From Oncomelania hupensis (lineage: Eukaryota; Mollusca; Gastropoda; Littorinimorpha; Pomatiopsidae), in the NCBI GenBank assembly GCA_036898135.1, contig CM072511.1, positions 50,034,138-50,098,137 of the forward strand: a stretch of 64,000 nt of DNA, written 5' to 3'. Made by a program: the position numbers and the translations under genes. Below are positions 34,210-47,600 of this stretch, in pieces. The notes under the pieces were generated by a model. That model was not told the origin of the DNA. It did no database searches and saw only the letters and a list, made by a program, of their open reading frames with translations. Position 1 is the first letter of the stretch. Every line of letters begins with the position of its first letter.

Positions 34210-34545
34210 AACTGGGAAGAAAAGCTGTTAGGGCCGAAGGTTGAAATGCGTGTATTATTAACAAGTGAGTGTTGAAGATCTTTCGGATGGAATGAAGTCG
34301 GGTGATCCTCTTCAATGTTGTTGAAACTGGTTGCGTGAATATGGAGCGTTCGCTTATTTATATTCACCGGCAGCAGGGCGCGTGTGTCCTTTGAAGGTAT
34401 TTATTAACGCAGCCTGTTTTAAAAACGTTGAAGAGGATCACCCGATTTCATTCCATCCAAAAGCTACAGACCTTCAACACTCAATTGTTAATAAAAACGC
34501 AACCTTTCATTTCAACCTTCAGCCCTAACAGCTTTTCTTCCCAGT
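34210..34545. repeat. Inverted repeat, ~130 bp arms
   Basis: 34210-34336 is the reverse complement of 34407-34545 with few differences (shared ACTGGGAAGAAAAGCTGTTA and GGGTGATCCTCTTCAA). The loop is 70 bp. A potential foldback element embedded between the two R1 repeats. Confidence 0.8.
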
Positions 34546-34560
34546 ATATATTATATATAC

Positions 34561-34714
34561 ACCAGAAACGCATACCTTAAACGTTGAGATGCTGAGCCGA
34601 GATAAAACGTACAATGATCCATGGTCGTTGCTTTTCCTCCGGATGTAGGGACATATACAATCGGTACCATTGCGAGAAAAAACAGACAATAGAACAGAGA
34701 TGCACATAATGTGT

Positions 34715-34716
<2 letters not shown>
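34561..34716. repeat. R1 copy 2 plus a segment inverted at 36309-36367
   Basis: 34561-34660 repeats R1. 34660-34713 (CGGTACCATTGCGAGAAAAA and onward to CATAATGTG) is the reverse complement of 36309-36367, with a 4-5 bp insertion in the right copy. Confidence 0.75.
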
Positions 34717-35710
<994 letters not shown>

Positions 35711-35995
35711 GCGCTCGGCTACTTATATATCGGCGCTAAAGCTGTAACGTTTTTGTTTTGTCTTCGGGAACGACAAACGTGTTTGTGTGCGTGTATGTGT
35801 ATGTATGTGTGAGAGAGAAAGTATGTGTGTGTGAGAAAGAGAGAAAGAGAGAGAGATAGCACATATAACATTTATGTGGAAAACCAAATGTTTAATTTCA
35901 GTTGTTTGCTGTTTAATTTAAGTCGTTTCCTTTTTCCTTTGGATGAGTGTATAAACCGTTGTCTGGGCGTCAGATGAAGTGAATTACCTAATTAA
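35711..35995. other. no recognisable feature
   Basis: GT- and GA-rich simple sequence at 35780-35860; otherwise anonymous. Confidence 0.4.
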
Positions 35996-36112
35996 GGCGT
36001 CATGTGTGCGCCTATGGCGGCTTGAGTTAGATCCTGTATCGTCCAGCGAGCGCCCTGAGCAGCTCCTGACTGGATATGCGCTATAAATAAGAACGATGAA
36101 ATAAACAATTTG
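35996..36112 (+). mobile_element. SINE/LINE tail fragment, CTTGAGTTAGATC family
   Basis: GGCGGCTTGAGTTAGATCCT, GCGCCCTGAGCAGCTCCTGA and GCGCTATAAATAAGAACGAT appear in order. Same family as 9805-9945 and 52355-52437. Confidence 0.6.
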
Positions 36113-36556
<444 letters not shown>

Positions 36557-37264
36557 AGAGAGTCTCGTGTCTCATGCATCATGAGTAATCGGGAGACATA
36601 TCTGTCAGTGTTGCGTCACTTCCTGCCAGCTTGCTATGCACATTCGCTTTTCTGTCCCTACTCAAGATAGGCCTAAAGTGCACATAAGCTTTGGCCCACT
36701 CCCTTAGGGCTATGTTTTCTTACATTCCTAACCTATCTTTCCGTGGTACCTGAGAACAGTGTGAAACACCGAATACTACGTCATGTTACAATGTACGGAT
36801 CACCTGATCTATAGAGACCATTTCTACTAACACACATTCCATGAGGTACTCCGACCTTTTTTTAATTTATTTTTTATTTTTAAAATTTCAATACTTGTTT
36901 CTTCTTTTTAGCTTGCTTGTTGTGTTTACTGTTGCGTTCTCTTAGCTTTTTACTGGTGGCTGGGCCAGAGCAGCTGCGTAAGTTGATGACACAGTAAAGA
37001 CGTTGAACTGGAAGAGTTTACCCTTCAGTGCATTCCAAGAGGCAACCTTACTTACATGATGTGGGCTATGTCAGTAACGTGAAAGCATAAACGAGCACTC
37101 CGCAATACTATGCTTCTTTGGTGTAACGTATCATAGATAATATATGTCTGCAGCGTTGTAGCATAGATCTATGAACACAAGAACAACAACAGCAACAACA
37201 AACAAAAAATTTACCACGCTCGTAGCAAGGAGTAGCCCTACATACTGTTTCTTTCTTAATAGCT
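36557..37264. other. no recognisable feature
   Basis: Anonymous DNA. Confidence 0.4.
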
Positions 37265-37510
37265 TTCTGGCCGCGTGGTCTAAGGCGGGACTAACTTAAC
37301 TTGTCCACAGGTTAGTAACCAGTGGCGCCTGACAGATATATGGGATCGATCCTGCTCCTCGGCCTTATATTTCTCCGAATATTATTTACTTTCTGCTCGG
37401 GCAAAGGCTCGGGGGTTTTCTTCGGGTAAGCTACTACGGTTTCCTTCCCCAACAAAATTTCAAAATACAATTAATATTGAGTAGGATGGGTTTGGGCGCG
37501 CCACAGGCTG
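37265..37510 (+). mobile_element. tRNA-derived SINE, left part (interrupted)
   Basis: A-box-like GCGTGGTCTAAGGCG (37273-37287) and a B box GGATCGATCC lie ~60 bp apart. Then follow the core TTTTCTTCGGGTAAGCTAC, CGGTTTCCTTCCCC and TTTCAAAATACAATTAATAT. The SINE is split by a LINE; its right end resumes at 38161-38220 with GAGGAGGCCC and AATAAAGTG. Confidence 0.6.
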
Positions 37511-37519
37511 CGACTACGC

Positions 37520-38160
37520 AATTCAATTCAATTCAATTCAATAATTTATTTTAACGTCTTTTCACATATGTGATTTTAGACCATACAACCATTCTCACGC
37601 ATGTACACAAAAACATATAATATAACAATTTAAAGTTGAACTATAATCATACAAAATATCTAACATTACTACAGAAGTTTGCCAACTGCAGACTTGTGAA
37701 TTATTCGGGCAATATCTATCATTGCTGGACTATGCAACAAAATGTCAATTGATTCTTGACTATTTACATCGATATTCTTTTCTTTATATAACATAACCAA
37801 AATAGGACATTCATAATAAAAGATGTTTAACAGATATTGGTTGTAAACAAGTACAAACGACATCTTTTGAAAACTTGGTGTTCCATGAATTTACTCTTAC
37901 TTTATTAATTATTCTACACAAATGTCTTGGACAAGAAAATGTTTCATTCTTTCCATCGCTAGGTAAATTAGAATATATATTCTTTTCTAATAAAGATATT
38001 AATTCAAATACCGGAGGCTTTGTATTATTATAATGTAATAGCATCACCTAATTTCATTGCTCCTCGTTTAGCCAATTTATCAACTATAATTCCAATAAAT
38101 GTAGGTATGAGAAGGAATCCAACAAAAGGATACTCCAATACCTTTAGATATAATATACTA
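37520..38160 (-). mobile_element. RNase-H LINE remnant, copy 2, inserted in a SINE
   Basis: 5'-truncated copy with perfect 9-bp repeats CGACTACGC (37511-37519 and 38161-38169). Minus-strand frames read LCRIINKVRVNSWNTKFS then YECPILVML and ARIIHKSAVGKLL, colinear with 52659-52913 (LIYKLRMNSWNTKYS, FECPVLNAL, MTPIGRLF). There is one frameshift and the knuckle cysteines are partly lost. The 3'UTR ends AAAAGACGTTAAAATAAATT plus (ATTGA)n. Confidence 0.75.
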
Positions 38161-38417
38161 CGACTACGCCTTTCACAGAGGAGGAGGCCCAGATTGTTCC
38201 GATAAAAAGGGAAAATAAAGTGTGGAAAAAAATTATATCAACTCAAAATATTTGGCAGTGTTGGCTTGTGAAGAACGGCTTTGTAACAAACGTATTACTT
38301 GAAATTATCAACGGGTTTCAGTCGTTATTTTGATGGGACAAAACAACAAAGAAACTGGTTCGTCGGGAAAAGTACATTACGACAAAACTAAGAAATAACG
38401 GTTTATTTATTTATGTA

Positions 38418-38480
38418 TTTCTTTGCTTACTTTATTTAACGTCTATTCACTTGTGTGATACTAAAAGATTTTTTATGTAT
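38418..38480 (-). mobile_element. RNase-H LINE family, 3' end only
   Basis: TTTATTTAACGTCTATTCAC and GTGATACTAAAAGA match the 3' ends at 37540-37580 and 52455-52490. Confidence 0.5.
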
Positions 38481-39454
38481 ATCAATATCAGCAAGTATCT
38501 TATAGTGTAATCAGTAATAACTGCTGTAATAATCACGTTTTATGTACACATTTCTTTGAGACACACACTGTCAGTAATTAACATACAATTCATATGTTAC
38601 TTATTAGCAGACACACAAGGAATATGTTACTTATAGTTGATCGTTAAGATGATATATGGGCCGTGGACGTAAACAAACGCAATTGCGCGCGTGTTATCTA
38701 TAAGCTGACTGGAAACAAAATTCCCGGTGCCAGTCGCTTGTCGCTGCTAAGTTCTTATGATAGCAGCGTGTCAGAATGTCGAGCAATTTGCCAAACAGGG
38801 CAAAGCCTGCAGCATCTGTGGTGTTTCTTGCTCTACGTCTTTCCAATCTTCTCAGTGCTTCCTACATTCGTGCTGTTTGCTTTTACTTTGCGGTTGATAC
38901 AATACAATACTATACAACAATACACAACACACTACATTATCGAGCTAATATCTTTATTACGGTGCCGTTTAATAATTCCATATAATATAGAAATTACACA
39001 TATAGTATAAATACTGCTATAACTGTTGATGTCGACACATAATTCCGTCTTAGATTGTTTGTTGTACCAAATTGTACTGCTTGTCACAATGATATAGGCT
39101 GGATACATAGTTTTGAAAGGAAAATTGTAGCTTTCACATAAATTATAATGATAGTTAGTACGCTATTAGCTTTCTACAGTGCAGAGAAATAGAGAACACC
39201 CCGGGTCTGCACACAACTATTTGGTTTGTTGTCCGCGCACACAAATCCTATTCGCTTTAGTATCCATTATTGGCTTAAGTGGCTCGCCCGCCACAGTGCA
39301 CCACTAGGAGGTGGAGCAAGATCCAGGTGAGATCAGTAGAAAGAAGTGTTCGCTTCTTGGAAAGACTGGGTATCAAAGAGCTAGAAAAAGTTATATATAA
39401 ACCAAGTGAAAACTGTTTCTAAAATAAGTGGACATAGAAGAAAAAGCCCACTAC
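38481..39454. other. no recognisable feature
   Basis: Anonymous AT-rich DNA; short open frames without domains. Confidence 0.4.
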
Positions 39455-39464
39455 ACAACGAGTC

Positions 39465-39665
39465 ATGGGGCCGGGTAGCTCAGTTGGTAAGAGCGTCTTG
39501 CTAGTAACCGAAAGGTCGCTGGTTCGAATCCCGGATTGGTCAACGTGTGATCATATTATTTTCCCGTTTACCAGCAACTGGCCCGCTGGTGTCAGTATAA
39601 ATCGGTCCAGTAGTCACCTATATGCGAAAGTGTCGTGTGACTATAATCTACAAACAACAACAACA
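39465..39665 (+). mobile_element. Full-length tRNA-Ile-like SINE sharing the LINE tail
   Basis: 201 bp between perfect 10-bp repeats ACAACGAGTC (39455-39464 and 39666-39675). The head GGCCGGGTAGCTCAGTTGGT has a good A box, and GGTTCGAATCC is a perfect B box (39525-39535). The D-arm, TGCTA.TAAC anticodon-arm region and AAGGTCGC variable/T-arm closely resemble eukaryotic tRNA-Ile. The acceptor 3' half is missing, so it is not a tRNA gene. A ~70 bp unrelated body follows. The last ~55 bp (stem GTCAC/GTGAC at 39613-39641, TATAATCTAC and (CAA)n) match the tail of the LINE at 22758-30129. Transcription should be by RNA polymerase III; mobilisation probably by that LINE's enzymes. Confidence 0.85.
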
Positions 39666-39675
39666 ACAACGAGTC

Positions 39676-40299
39676 GCCAGATGAAAGCAAGCTTACGAGT
39701 TTATTTGAAACTCTTTCTCAAGGTAAAACAAAGTTAAATCCCTTTAGATGGACACAGAATCCAACGTGCTGTTCGTGGCAGTAGCTAGTAATGGATTAAC
39801 TAGTGAATGCTGTCTCTGAAGTAAGCTTACGTAGAAATAGGAACAAAACTGCCGTTTGTGACACATGGTTTTCACCCTTTTGATTGACTCTGCCTTTAAG
39901 AAAACAATAATAGAAACAGTCAAGAGTCTTGAGAGAGAGACGGCGTGGGATGGGGGTGAGGGGTGGGGGGAGGAACTCATTGGCTGCACAGTACCTTGAG
40001 CTACTTGTAACTCTCAACCTGTTGTTTCACATGCCATGCATAATCAGTGCCACTTAGCGACACGCTAGTCCTCGGAATACCCCCAAGGTGCCAGGGGGCC
40101 TCTCTTCCCATTCTTTAACAAGCTCAATCCTTTTTCGAGCGGGTCCCTCTTCGTTAAGACCGTCGTGAAGAGAAGAAGTCTTTCAACACATTTTACAACC
40201 CACTTTACCCAACACTCGACCCAGGCTACGCCGTGCCATTTAGTCAACCGCACCGCTTTTTACCGTAATGTGTCTCCTTTTAGTTGAAAATTATATCTC

Positions 40300-40344
<45 letters not shown>

Positions 40345-40825
40345 TAAACTATCTTCTTTCTCTCGTTTTGGTGGGTATTGTTTTCTTCTTTTACTATAAT
40401 TCTTACTTTTTTATGTTTGTTTTTTGCTTTTATTATTAGTACTTTACTAAAAGTTTGGTTCTCTTGAAAAAGCTTTTTTGTTGTTTGTTTTCCATTTCTC
40501 TTTCATTACTAGGACCTGGTGAGTGTTTCTGCCTGCCAAATTGGCTGTCGAGGTGACTAATGACCTTGGTGTGTTGGCTCTCGGCGCTGGCATGATGAAC
40601 GTTCTAGATGAGAGAACTTTTAAACTCATTGCATTTCTCCTACTACAACAGGACTGCTCTCTAATTGGGCCACTCTTAACACTTCTTCTTCTTCTGCTGA
40701 TGCTTTATGGGCAATGCCATGCCAAACGTTTCTAGAACTTACGATCTGACTCTTTGGATAGCTTGACTGTCTGGGACTGCAGTGTTTGTCAGTGCGCGTA
40801 AAACTGTAAGTTGCCACCTTGGGCC
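39676..40825. other. Anonymous DNA with a (GT)n tract
   Basis: (GT)n lies at 40301-40343. No gene or mobile element recognised. Confidence 0.45.
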
Positions 40826-41242
40826 TATCATATTCTATCCTATCCCATTACTCGAAGTTCGTTGTGGCACCACAGATGATCGTTTAACCAGCGTACTTCA
40901 TCTTTCTCTGTCATCAGCAACCCTCGTGGCTTCGCTCAGAGTCATTCTCGAATGTTGTCCTCCCACCTCTTTTTCTGTCTCCCTATTCTTCTGCCTCCTT
41001 GCACTGTGCCTCGCATGATGGCCTATGCAAGGCCTGATGATCTGGTGACGTGGCCATATCATCGGAGTTTCCGTTTCTTCACCACTGTGAGCATGTCATC
41101 GTGTTGTCCAATGGCTTTTGTGATGGTCTGTCGGACTTCGTCGTTGGTGATGTGCTGGGTATAGGAAATGCCCAGAAGCCTTCTGTAGCACCTCATCTCC
41201 AGTAGTAGATCTGCTGTGAGGGTCCATTTTTCGCAAGCGTAT
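40826..41242 (-). mobile_element. GGATA-tailed LINE, 3' fragment
   Basis: The minus strand ends in ...TGGGATAGGATAGAATATGA and contains the ACTCCGATGATATGGCCACG and GACGAAGTCCGACAGACCAT blocks. 5'-truncated in the EMRCYRRLLG region; frameshifted. Confidence 0.8.
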
Positions 41243-41439
41243 TGTGTTAAATCCTCTTATCGGCCAGCATTTTGAGCAGGATTTTTTAACCTAGTATGTG
41301 CACTATAATGACTGTAAGGACAATTCGTTGCATTGCGTTTGTGGGAATACTGACTTGTTTAACAAAGAAGTTTTTAAAAAAAAAGACTTAGCTCTTTACA
41401 ATACCCAGAAAATGACATTTTTTATGCCTCGTAGAAGCT

Positions 41440-41640
41440 TATTTTATTTATATAGCAATTTACTTAATAGCTCAAGAGCTGCTCAAGGCGCTGTCCAATA
41501 CAGGACCTAACTCAAGGCGCCCGAGGTGCCAACATGCTGTTTTAGGCGCATCGCCAACACCCCGGACAACTGAGCACAAACCTGGGCTACCGGAAGTCTG
41601 TCGACTTGCCAACTCTCACAGTGATGGTATGTCCACACTT
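41440..41640 (-). mobile_element. SINE fragment related to 11357-11852
   Basis: GAGCTGCTCAAGGCGCTG, GGACCTAACTCAAGGCGCC and CACCCCGGACAACTGAGCAC are shared with 11440-11580 and 58745-58865. The tRNA-like head is missing. Confidence 0.55.
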
Positions 41641-42014
41641 TGATAAATAACTGCAGTTATCGTGACACCCACTAGCCAACTAGGTCTTAATTATAACCAG
41701 CACTTGTGTACAAACGAGGTTTTCTTAATTGTATACACATTAGCACAGTAATACGCAGCGGTACACGGTAATAGTGTAAAGGTGATAATATGCAATGCAC
41801 GCGCCTTTCCTTAAATTATTACTCAGGTTCAAAACGCAGCCATCAGCATCAACATGCATGTTCACATGTTACACACACTCTGACAAACGCACACCAAAAC
41901 ACCCATTTATAACGCTAACGTGTGATGTAAAGGCAACGAGATCGCTATTAGTAGGCAGAAAGGAAATCGAATTGTATTTTAATATTAAGCTTATCGATTG
42001 ACTGCATCAACTTC
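41641..42014. other. no recognisable feature
   Basis: Anonymous AT-rich DNA. Confidence 0.4.
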
Positions 42015-42105
42015 CATTATTGAAGGGAGAGAGGAAACCGAAGTACCCGGAGAAACCCCTCGTTGACCTCAAAGGTCTCGTACTTTTAAGTCACATAAGT
42101 TCGTT
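42015..42105 (-). mobile_element. SINE core fragment
   Basis: Minus-strand GAACTTATGTGACTTAAAAG and core CTCCGGGTACTTCGGTTTCC match the SINE at 17232-17405. The tRNA head is absent. Confidence 0.6.
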
Positions 42106-42729
42106 CACTGTGTTACGTTGAAACGCGCATGATGGTGCGTGTGAAATGCGCAATTATGTGTGAAGCGCGCGCGATAGATCTGTTCGTTTTATTTTGCAAA
42201 GCATGCAATAATAGAGTGTATTTACCTTTGATTTGAGTTTGCATTGTTGTTAGAAGAAGCTTTGTATAGCGTTGATAATTTTCGTTAGTCGATATTATTG
42301 GAGAATTCTCTAGATCTGCTTGTTTACTATCGATCGAAGTTTCGGGATATTTGAGAACATTCTTGGACAGAAAGAATGTTGTATGACGTAAGTCAGTGAT
42401 GATGAAGTTTTAATTTATTGGTTGTAGTGCGTCATTCTGCCGTGTTCTAAATTGTTCTGGAGTATGAAGAGACTATATAAAGGCCGCACTGTTTCAAAAA
42501 GAGTAGTTGATAGTGAGTTGGAAAGTAAAAAGTTGAGAGTGGAAAAGCGATTGAGCGATTGTATGCAGTTGTTGATGTGTGCTGAATAAAAGTGGAAAAC
42601 TTCATACGACGACTCCTGACTTGTTGATGATTGGACGGGTTGCGTGGATAAACGAATCTGAGTTACACCTATCAGGATTTCAAGCATCGGGGCTGAATCA
42701 ACTACTGATAGAACACCAATATCGAATGA
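42106..42729. other. no recognisable feature
   Basis: Anonymous; may include the body of the SINE headed at 42815. Confidence 0.4.
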
Positions 42730-42815
42730 GTGTAACACACTGCAGGATTCGAACCCCCATACCTCCGCCGGCCTAGAAAACCGGCACCTACAACCAACTG
42801 TGCTGCTAGGCCCCA
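42730..42815 (-). mobile_element. tRNA-like SINE head
   Basis: On the minus strand GGGGCCTAGCAGCACAGTTG with A-box-like spacing and B box GGTTCGAATCC (42747-42757). The anticodon-like arm GCCGGTTTTCTAGGCCGGC forms a strong stem. The acceptor stem cannot pair, so it is not scored as a tRNA gene. Confidence 0.5.
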
Positions 42816-43790
42816 TGTTAATGAAGACAGTTATGTAATAATGATGGTACGTTTATTGCACTTCAACAGTATTTGCAGGAATGCCTTTATATTATTCTTA
42901 GTTATCGGTACAGTCACTCCAATTACTCTCTTGTCACCACTCCGAGCCTGATAATTAATAATTACCTTAATTGGCATTCTACAATGGGGCCATCATGGGA
43001 GTTACAGCACTGAATTCTGCAGTAAGGACTATGACATGCGTGATTGTCGCCTGTCCTCCCGGAGTGTTCTGGCTACAATCAATCCCAAAACCATACAACC
43101 ATCATCATCATAATACTCGTTTGCGTCGTCGCCGTCATCATCATCATCGCCATCCTCATCCTCATCATCAACAACAACAACAAGAATTAAGCGAGGACGC
43201 TTTACATGTTTGTAAGCCCGTTTACGTTCTCTAAGCATTGTTTTTGTGTACTTATAGCACAGAAACCTCATGTCCACATGGAACTTGCGCAACTACGTCA
43301 CACTTATTTTCAGTAATACCATAATGGATATTCAGTAATACTATAATTTCCATTGTTTTTGTCACCTATCAGAAAGTGGAAATATGCATGTAGTAGCCCA
43401 GCACCACCTGTCTTGGGACCGATTTCTCTGTGTGTGCTGCCATCATTTACTAAAGAAGAGAACAAGCCGTCCAATCAAGTTGAGCAGTATTGACCACCAT
43501 TAACTGCATTGTTGAACAACAACAATCTGCCTCTGGCTTGGGAAATGATGCAATAACAAAGATGGCCGTTATTAAAGGGATCGATATACATCACTTGTTA
43601 GTGTTTGGCCGTATCAGGTAACTGATGTTAATTCGCAGATGACCGTTCTATCTGTGCCGCAGAGCATGGCGACATCTACACCGGTCCTCTTTTCTCGTCC
43701 TCTGTTACCTTTCTAACCACACCGGCACACCCCCAGGTACCTTTGTCTCGATCTCTATAGGTTTCTGCCAACCTTCGTTAGGCCCACCCA
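42816..43790. other. Anonymous DNA with an imperfect ATC/CAA-rich tract
   Basis: Simple sequence at 43100-43185. Left copy of the 15-bp TSD CGTTAGGCCCACCCA at 43776-43790. Confidence 0.5.
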
Positions 43791-44485
43791 CCCCTTGGGG
43801 TCATGAGCAATCTTGCCACTGTAGATTGTTCTAACCTATAAAGGGAAAAGTGAACGCCCCAGTTGAAAACCTGTCTTTCCTTTGTAGGCAAGACCGATTC
43901 ACTGCGGCAACAGTACCCCCGTTGGAGTGCCGGGGGTTTCAGTATAAATAGTATCCCCACTTTATGGAAATTTAGTGCTTTAAATTCCCACTGTCGCTGT
44001 CTTCCTCATTTACTCTTTCCCATTCCTGCTCTGTCCTCTCACTCTGCTAAACTATCTTCTTCTTCGCTGGATCAGTGGCCTACCTTTTTTCTTGAAAACT
44101 CTTCCTGGACAAGACTCCTTGTTTGTGTATGAGGTCTGTTGGATCAGCTTGGGAGTGTTGGACGCTTTCTGCCGGGTGGTCACTAGGGCTTCCTATGATG
44201 TTATTATTTAGCAATATAGGCATTTTATATGTATATGTTTTGTTGATAATGTATAATAATGTTTGTACTCTATTTTGGTTTTGTAACCGGGGGTTCGAGT
44301 AGTTGGGGTAAAGCCTCAGCCGTCCCCTGCGTGGGATGTCTTTATTGTAAAGTGACTGGCCGGTGGAGGGCATTCAATTTTCCCACTAGGGTTGTTTCAT
44401 CAGATCTTTTATGCGGATCGGGGGTTGTCCGGTCCTGATTTGGCTCGGAAGAGTCCGCTGGACCTAAAGCAACAATCAATCAAAA
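43791..44485 (+). mobile_element. Unclassified TPRT element, longest copy (695 bp)
   Basis: Flanked by perfect 15-bp repeats CGTTAGGCCCACCCA (43776-43790 and 44486-44500). The 3' end is GGACCTAAAGCAACAATCAA then TCAAAA. A TATAAATAG motif sits at 43945-43953, and the ~530 bp downstream of it is what copies 1 and 3 share. No ORF is conserved among copies, and no A/B boxes were found. The GTCCGGTCCTGATTTGG...CCGCTGGAC end can fold. It may be a Pol II-type nonautonomous retroposon or a LINE 3'UTR. Confidence 0.75.
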
Positions 44486-44500
44486 CGTTAGGCCCACCCA

Positions 44501-44695
44501 GTGATACACTTTGGAGAAGGCATACTACATTTAAGTTATAGTTCTTTTAAACGATTACTGACTATGATAAACGGACAGATAGATACCGATAATAATTAAT
44601 CTTCTTTAAATACATTTCTTTTTTTTTTCTTCCTACTTACGTTTGTGTTTATGTGTGTTCCTCGGTGTGTGTGTGTGAGCGTGTATTCATGGAGA
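44501..44695. other. no recognisable feature
   Basis: Anonymous; GT-rich near 44650. Confidence 0.4.
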
Positions 44696-47600
44696 TCCTA
44701 TCGTATCCTATCCTATCCCGTAACTCGAAAGTCGTTGAGGCACCACAGATGATCGTTTAACCAGCGTACTCCATCTTTCTCTGTCCTTTGCAACCCTGAT
44801 GGCTTCGCTCACTGTCAAGTCAGTCCATCCCCGAATGTTGTCCTCCCTCCTCTTTTTCTGTCGCTCTCTTATTTTGCCTCCTTGCACCGTACCTTGTAGG
44901 ATGGTCTTTGCAAGGCCTGAGGCCACACCATCGGAGTTTTCGGTTTTTTTATTACCACTGTGATCATGTCATCGTGTTGTCCAATGGCTTGCGTGATGGT
45001 CTGTCGGACTTCGTCGTTGGTGATGTGCTGGGTATAAGGGCATCTGACTTGATGCGCTCCAGGAAGATGTTGAAGAGTGTTGGAAAGAGAAGGCCTCCTT
45101 GACTAACGCCCATTGTTATTCTGAACCAGTTCCAAATGGCGCCATTGTGGAGGACTGCACTGGTAGCCACTTATACAGGTTTTGTATGACTTGAATAATG
45201 TTAGGGCTGATGTTGCACACTCTCATGGTTGCCCACAGAGCTGCATGGCAGACTCGGTCAAACGCTTTCTTGAAGCCTACAAACACACGTTGTTGGTGCT
45301 GTAGGTATTTCTCGCAGATTATTCTGAGATTAAAAAAATCTGTTCAGTGGTACTTCGCCCAGCCCTGAATCCTGCTTGTTCTTCAGCTATGATTTGTTAA
45401 GCTTGGGGTTTCAAACTGTTGAGTATTATTTTCAGGAGGATCTTGCTGAGATGGCTGATTAGGCTGATGGTGCGGTAGTTTTCACACTCCTTGTAGGTTA
45501 CTCTTTTTGGGAAGAGTGGTGAAAAGCGACTGGGTCCATACTGTGGGCCACTCCCCACTCTGCCAGATCTTGTTCCAGATGAGGGTGAGGGCGTTAATCA
45601 TTGTTTCTCCTGCTTGAAGCAATTCCGCGGGCATGTTGTCCACTCCCGCTGCCCTGCTGCCTCAACTTCTTTTGGGATAATTGGGAGGATTTCGTCTTCT
45701 CTGTTCTGGAGACATTCTAGAGCTGATGGGTCGTTTGGTGTGTAGTTGTAAAGGTCAGAGCAGTATTCTGTCCATCTATCCAAGACTTCTTGTTTTCCTG
45801 TAAGGCATATGCCAGACTTGCTTTGGATCGTGGAGATCTTGGGCTGTTTAACACGTGTCAGCAGCTTCATTTTTGGTAGGCCTTCTTACTGTTGTTCTTG
45901 TTCAGACCTTTCTCTGTTTCCTTGCATTATCTCCTATCCAGTCTGTTCTCCTTTGCTGTACCCATGCCTTTACGGATGTCTTTGTTGATTTTTTTGGTAT
46001 GCATCATCTCCTTGTGAGGTGCTCTTTTTCTTTTTCATCTCTCTTCATTTGTCACACAGGTCCAAAAGTTCAAGTGTGATCCACGGTTTCTTCTTTGGGC
46101 GGTGCTTGCCAAGGATCTCAGTGGCGGCCACTGTCACAGCGGATATGAAGGTGGTGATCATGGTGTTGACATCTACTTCACCAGCTCCCAAAATGATCAG
46201 TGGTGCAAATTTCCCTCCAATTGTGGCTTTGAGTATTTCTGCCACCTCCGGGTCTTACAGTTTGTCCAGTTCGAACTTCAGTCTGGTGCACTTTTTGCTG
46301 TGTTTACTCTTTTCAAGTGGAGCCGGAAAGAATCATCACGAGATTGTGGTCACTTCCGATGTCTGCTCCTGGAAACGTGCGTGTCCTGCCAATGTTGATG
46401 CTTGTTCTGAAGCGTTTCTTAGCCATGATATAGTCAATCTGGTTGTGATGCTCCGCATTGGGACTGTGCCATGTCCATCGTCTGGATTTTGTGTGGAGAC
46501 CGAACCGGTTTGACAGTGTAGCGGAAAGGGAGCCGACTGCTTGAGGCTTGGGAGAGAAGTTGTCTACCTTGAATTTCTTGCTTAGACTAGCCTTGGGTGG
46601 CTCCTGCTGTGCAGAATCCTTTGGAGATGCCATTGGGTTAAGCAGGAGAAGGCGACACGACATTTGGTTTTCCCGGCTGACCATTCGCTTTCTGCTTTTG
46701 GTGGGGAGCGGGACTACATTGTCGGCAGGCATTTTATGCAAGTCCGTGGCAGCGACTTTGCAGCGAAGTGTCGTGGCACTAGTAGTCGGCAACCCGGTAC
46801 TACCAAACCACGCTTCACCGGCTAAAAGGGCAAATATTTTTATGTCCCTCCTTTGAGGGATAAAATGAAAATAACGGCTCGGATTAGCCGGTTTACTGCC
46901 AACCACGCTTCACCGCCTTGAAGGGCAAATATTTTAACGTCCCTCTTTTGAGGGATAAATGAAAATAACAGTTCGGGTTGGGCCGTGTTCTCAAGGTTGG
47001 TGGTCGAGAGACGGGAGTCAAATACTTTCGCTCGGTTACAAGTGGTGCAAACGACCGGGAACAGGATGATGCGGGACCGTGGCAATTGCTGAATGCAGTT
47101 TTTTTTCACTGTTAAGTCAGTGAATGTGGACTGACGGGGCGTAGTCAGTGTCGGTTCCACTCATACCTGTTGCGAACGGGAAAACCATGAGGACATGGTT
47201 CGATTTGAGCTGTGGGATCTGTAGCGGAAAATGAGGCGACTGGTTGAGGCTCGGGAAAGAAGTTGTCTACCTTGAATTTCTTGCTTAGACTAGCCTTGGG
47301 TGGCTCCTGCTATGCAGAATCCTTTGGAGATGCCATTGGGTTATGCAGGACAAGGCGACATGACATTAAAATTTTGTTTTTCCCGGCTGACCATTCGCTT
47401 TCTGCTTTTTGGTGGTGAGCAGGACTACATTATCGGCAGGCATTTTATGCAAGTCGCTGGCAGCGACTTTGCAGCGAAGTGTCGTGGCACTAGTAGCCGC
47501 AACCCGGTTTACTACCAACCACGCTTCACCGCCTTGCAGGGCAAATATATGTTTTTCTCCCTCTTTTGAGGGATAAATGAAAATAACAGCTCGGGTTGGG

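Noticed and set aside
39466..39540. Functional tRNA-Ile gene
   Set aside because: A and B boxes are good but the 3' acceptor half is missing, the anticodon stem pairs poorly, and the block is the head of a 201 bp TSD-flanked SINE.
43791..44485. Solo LTR
   Set aside because: A TATA-like box is present, but the 15-bp flanking duplication (12 bp in copy 1) is far longer than the 4-6 bp made by LTR integrases, and there are no TG...CA ends.
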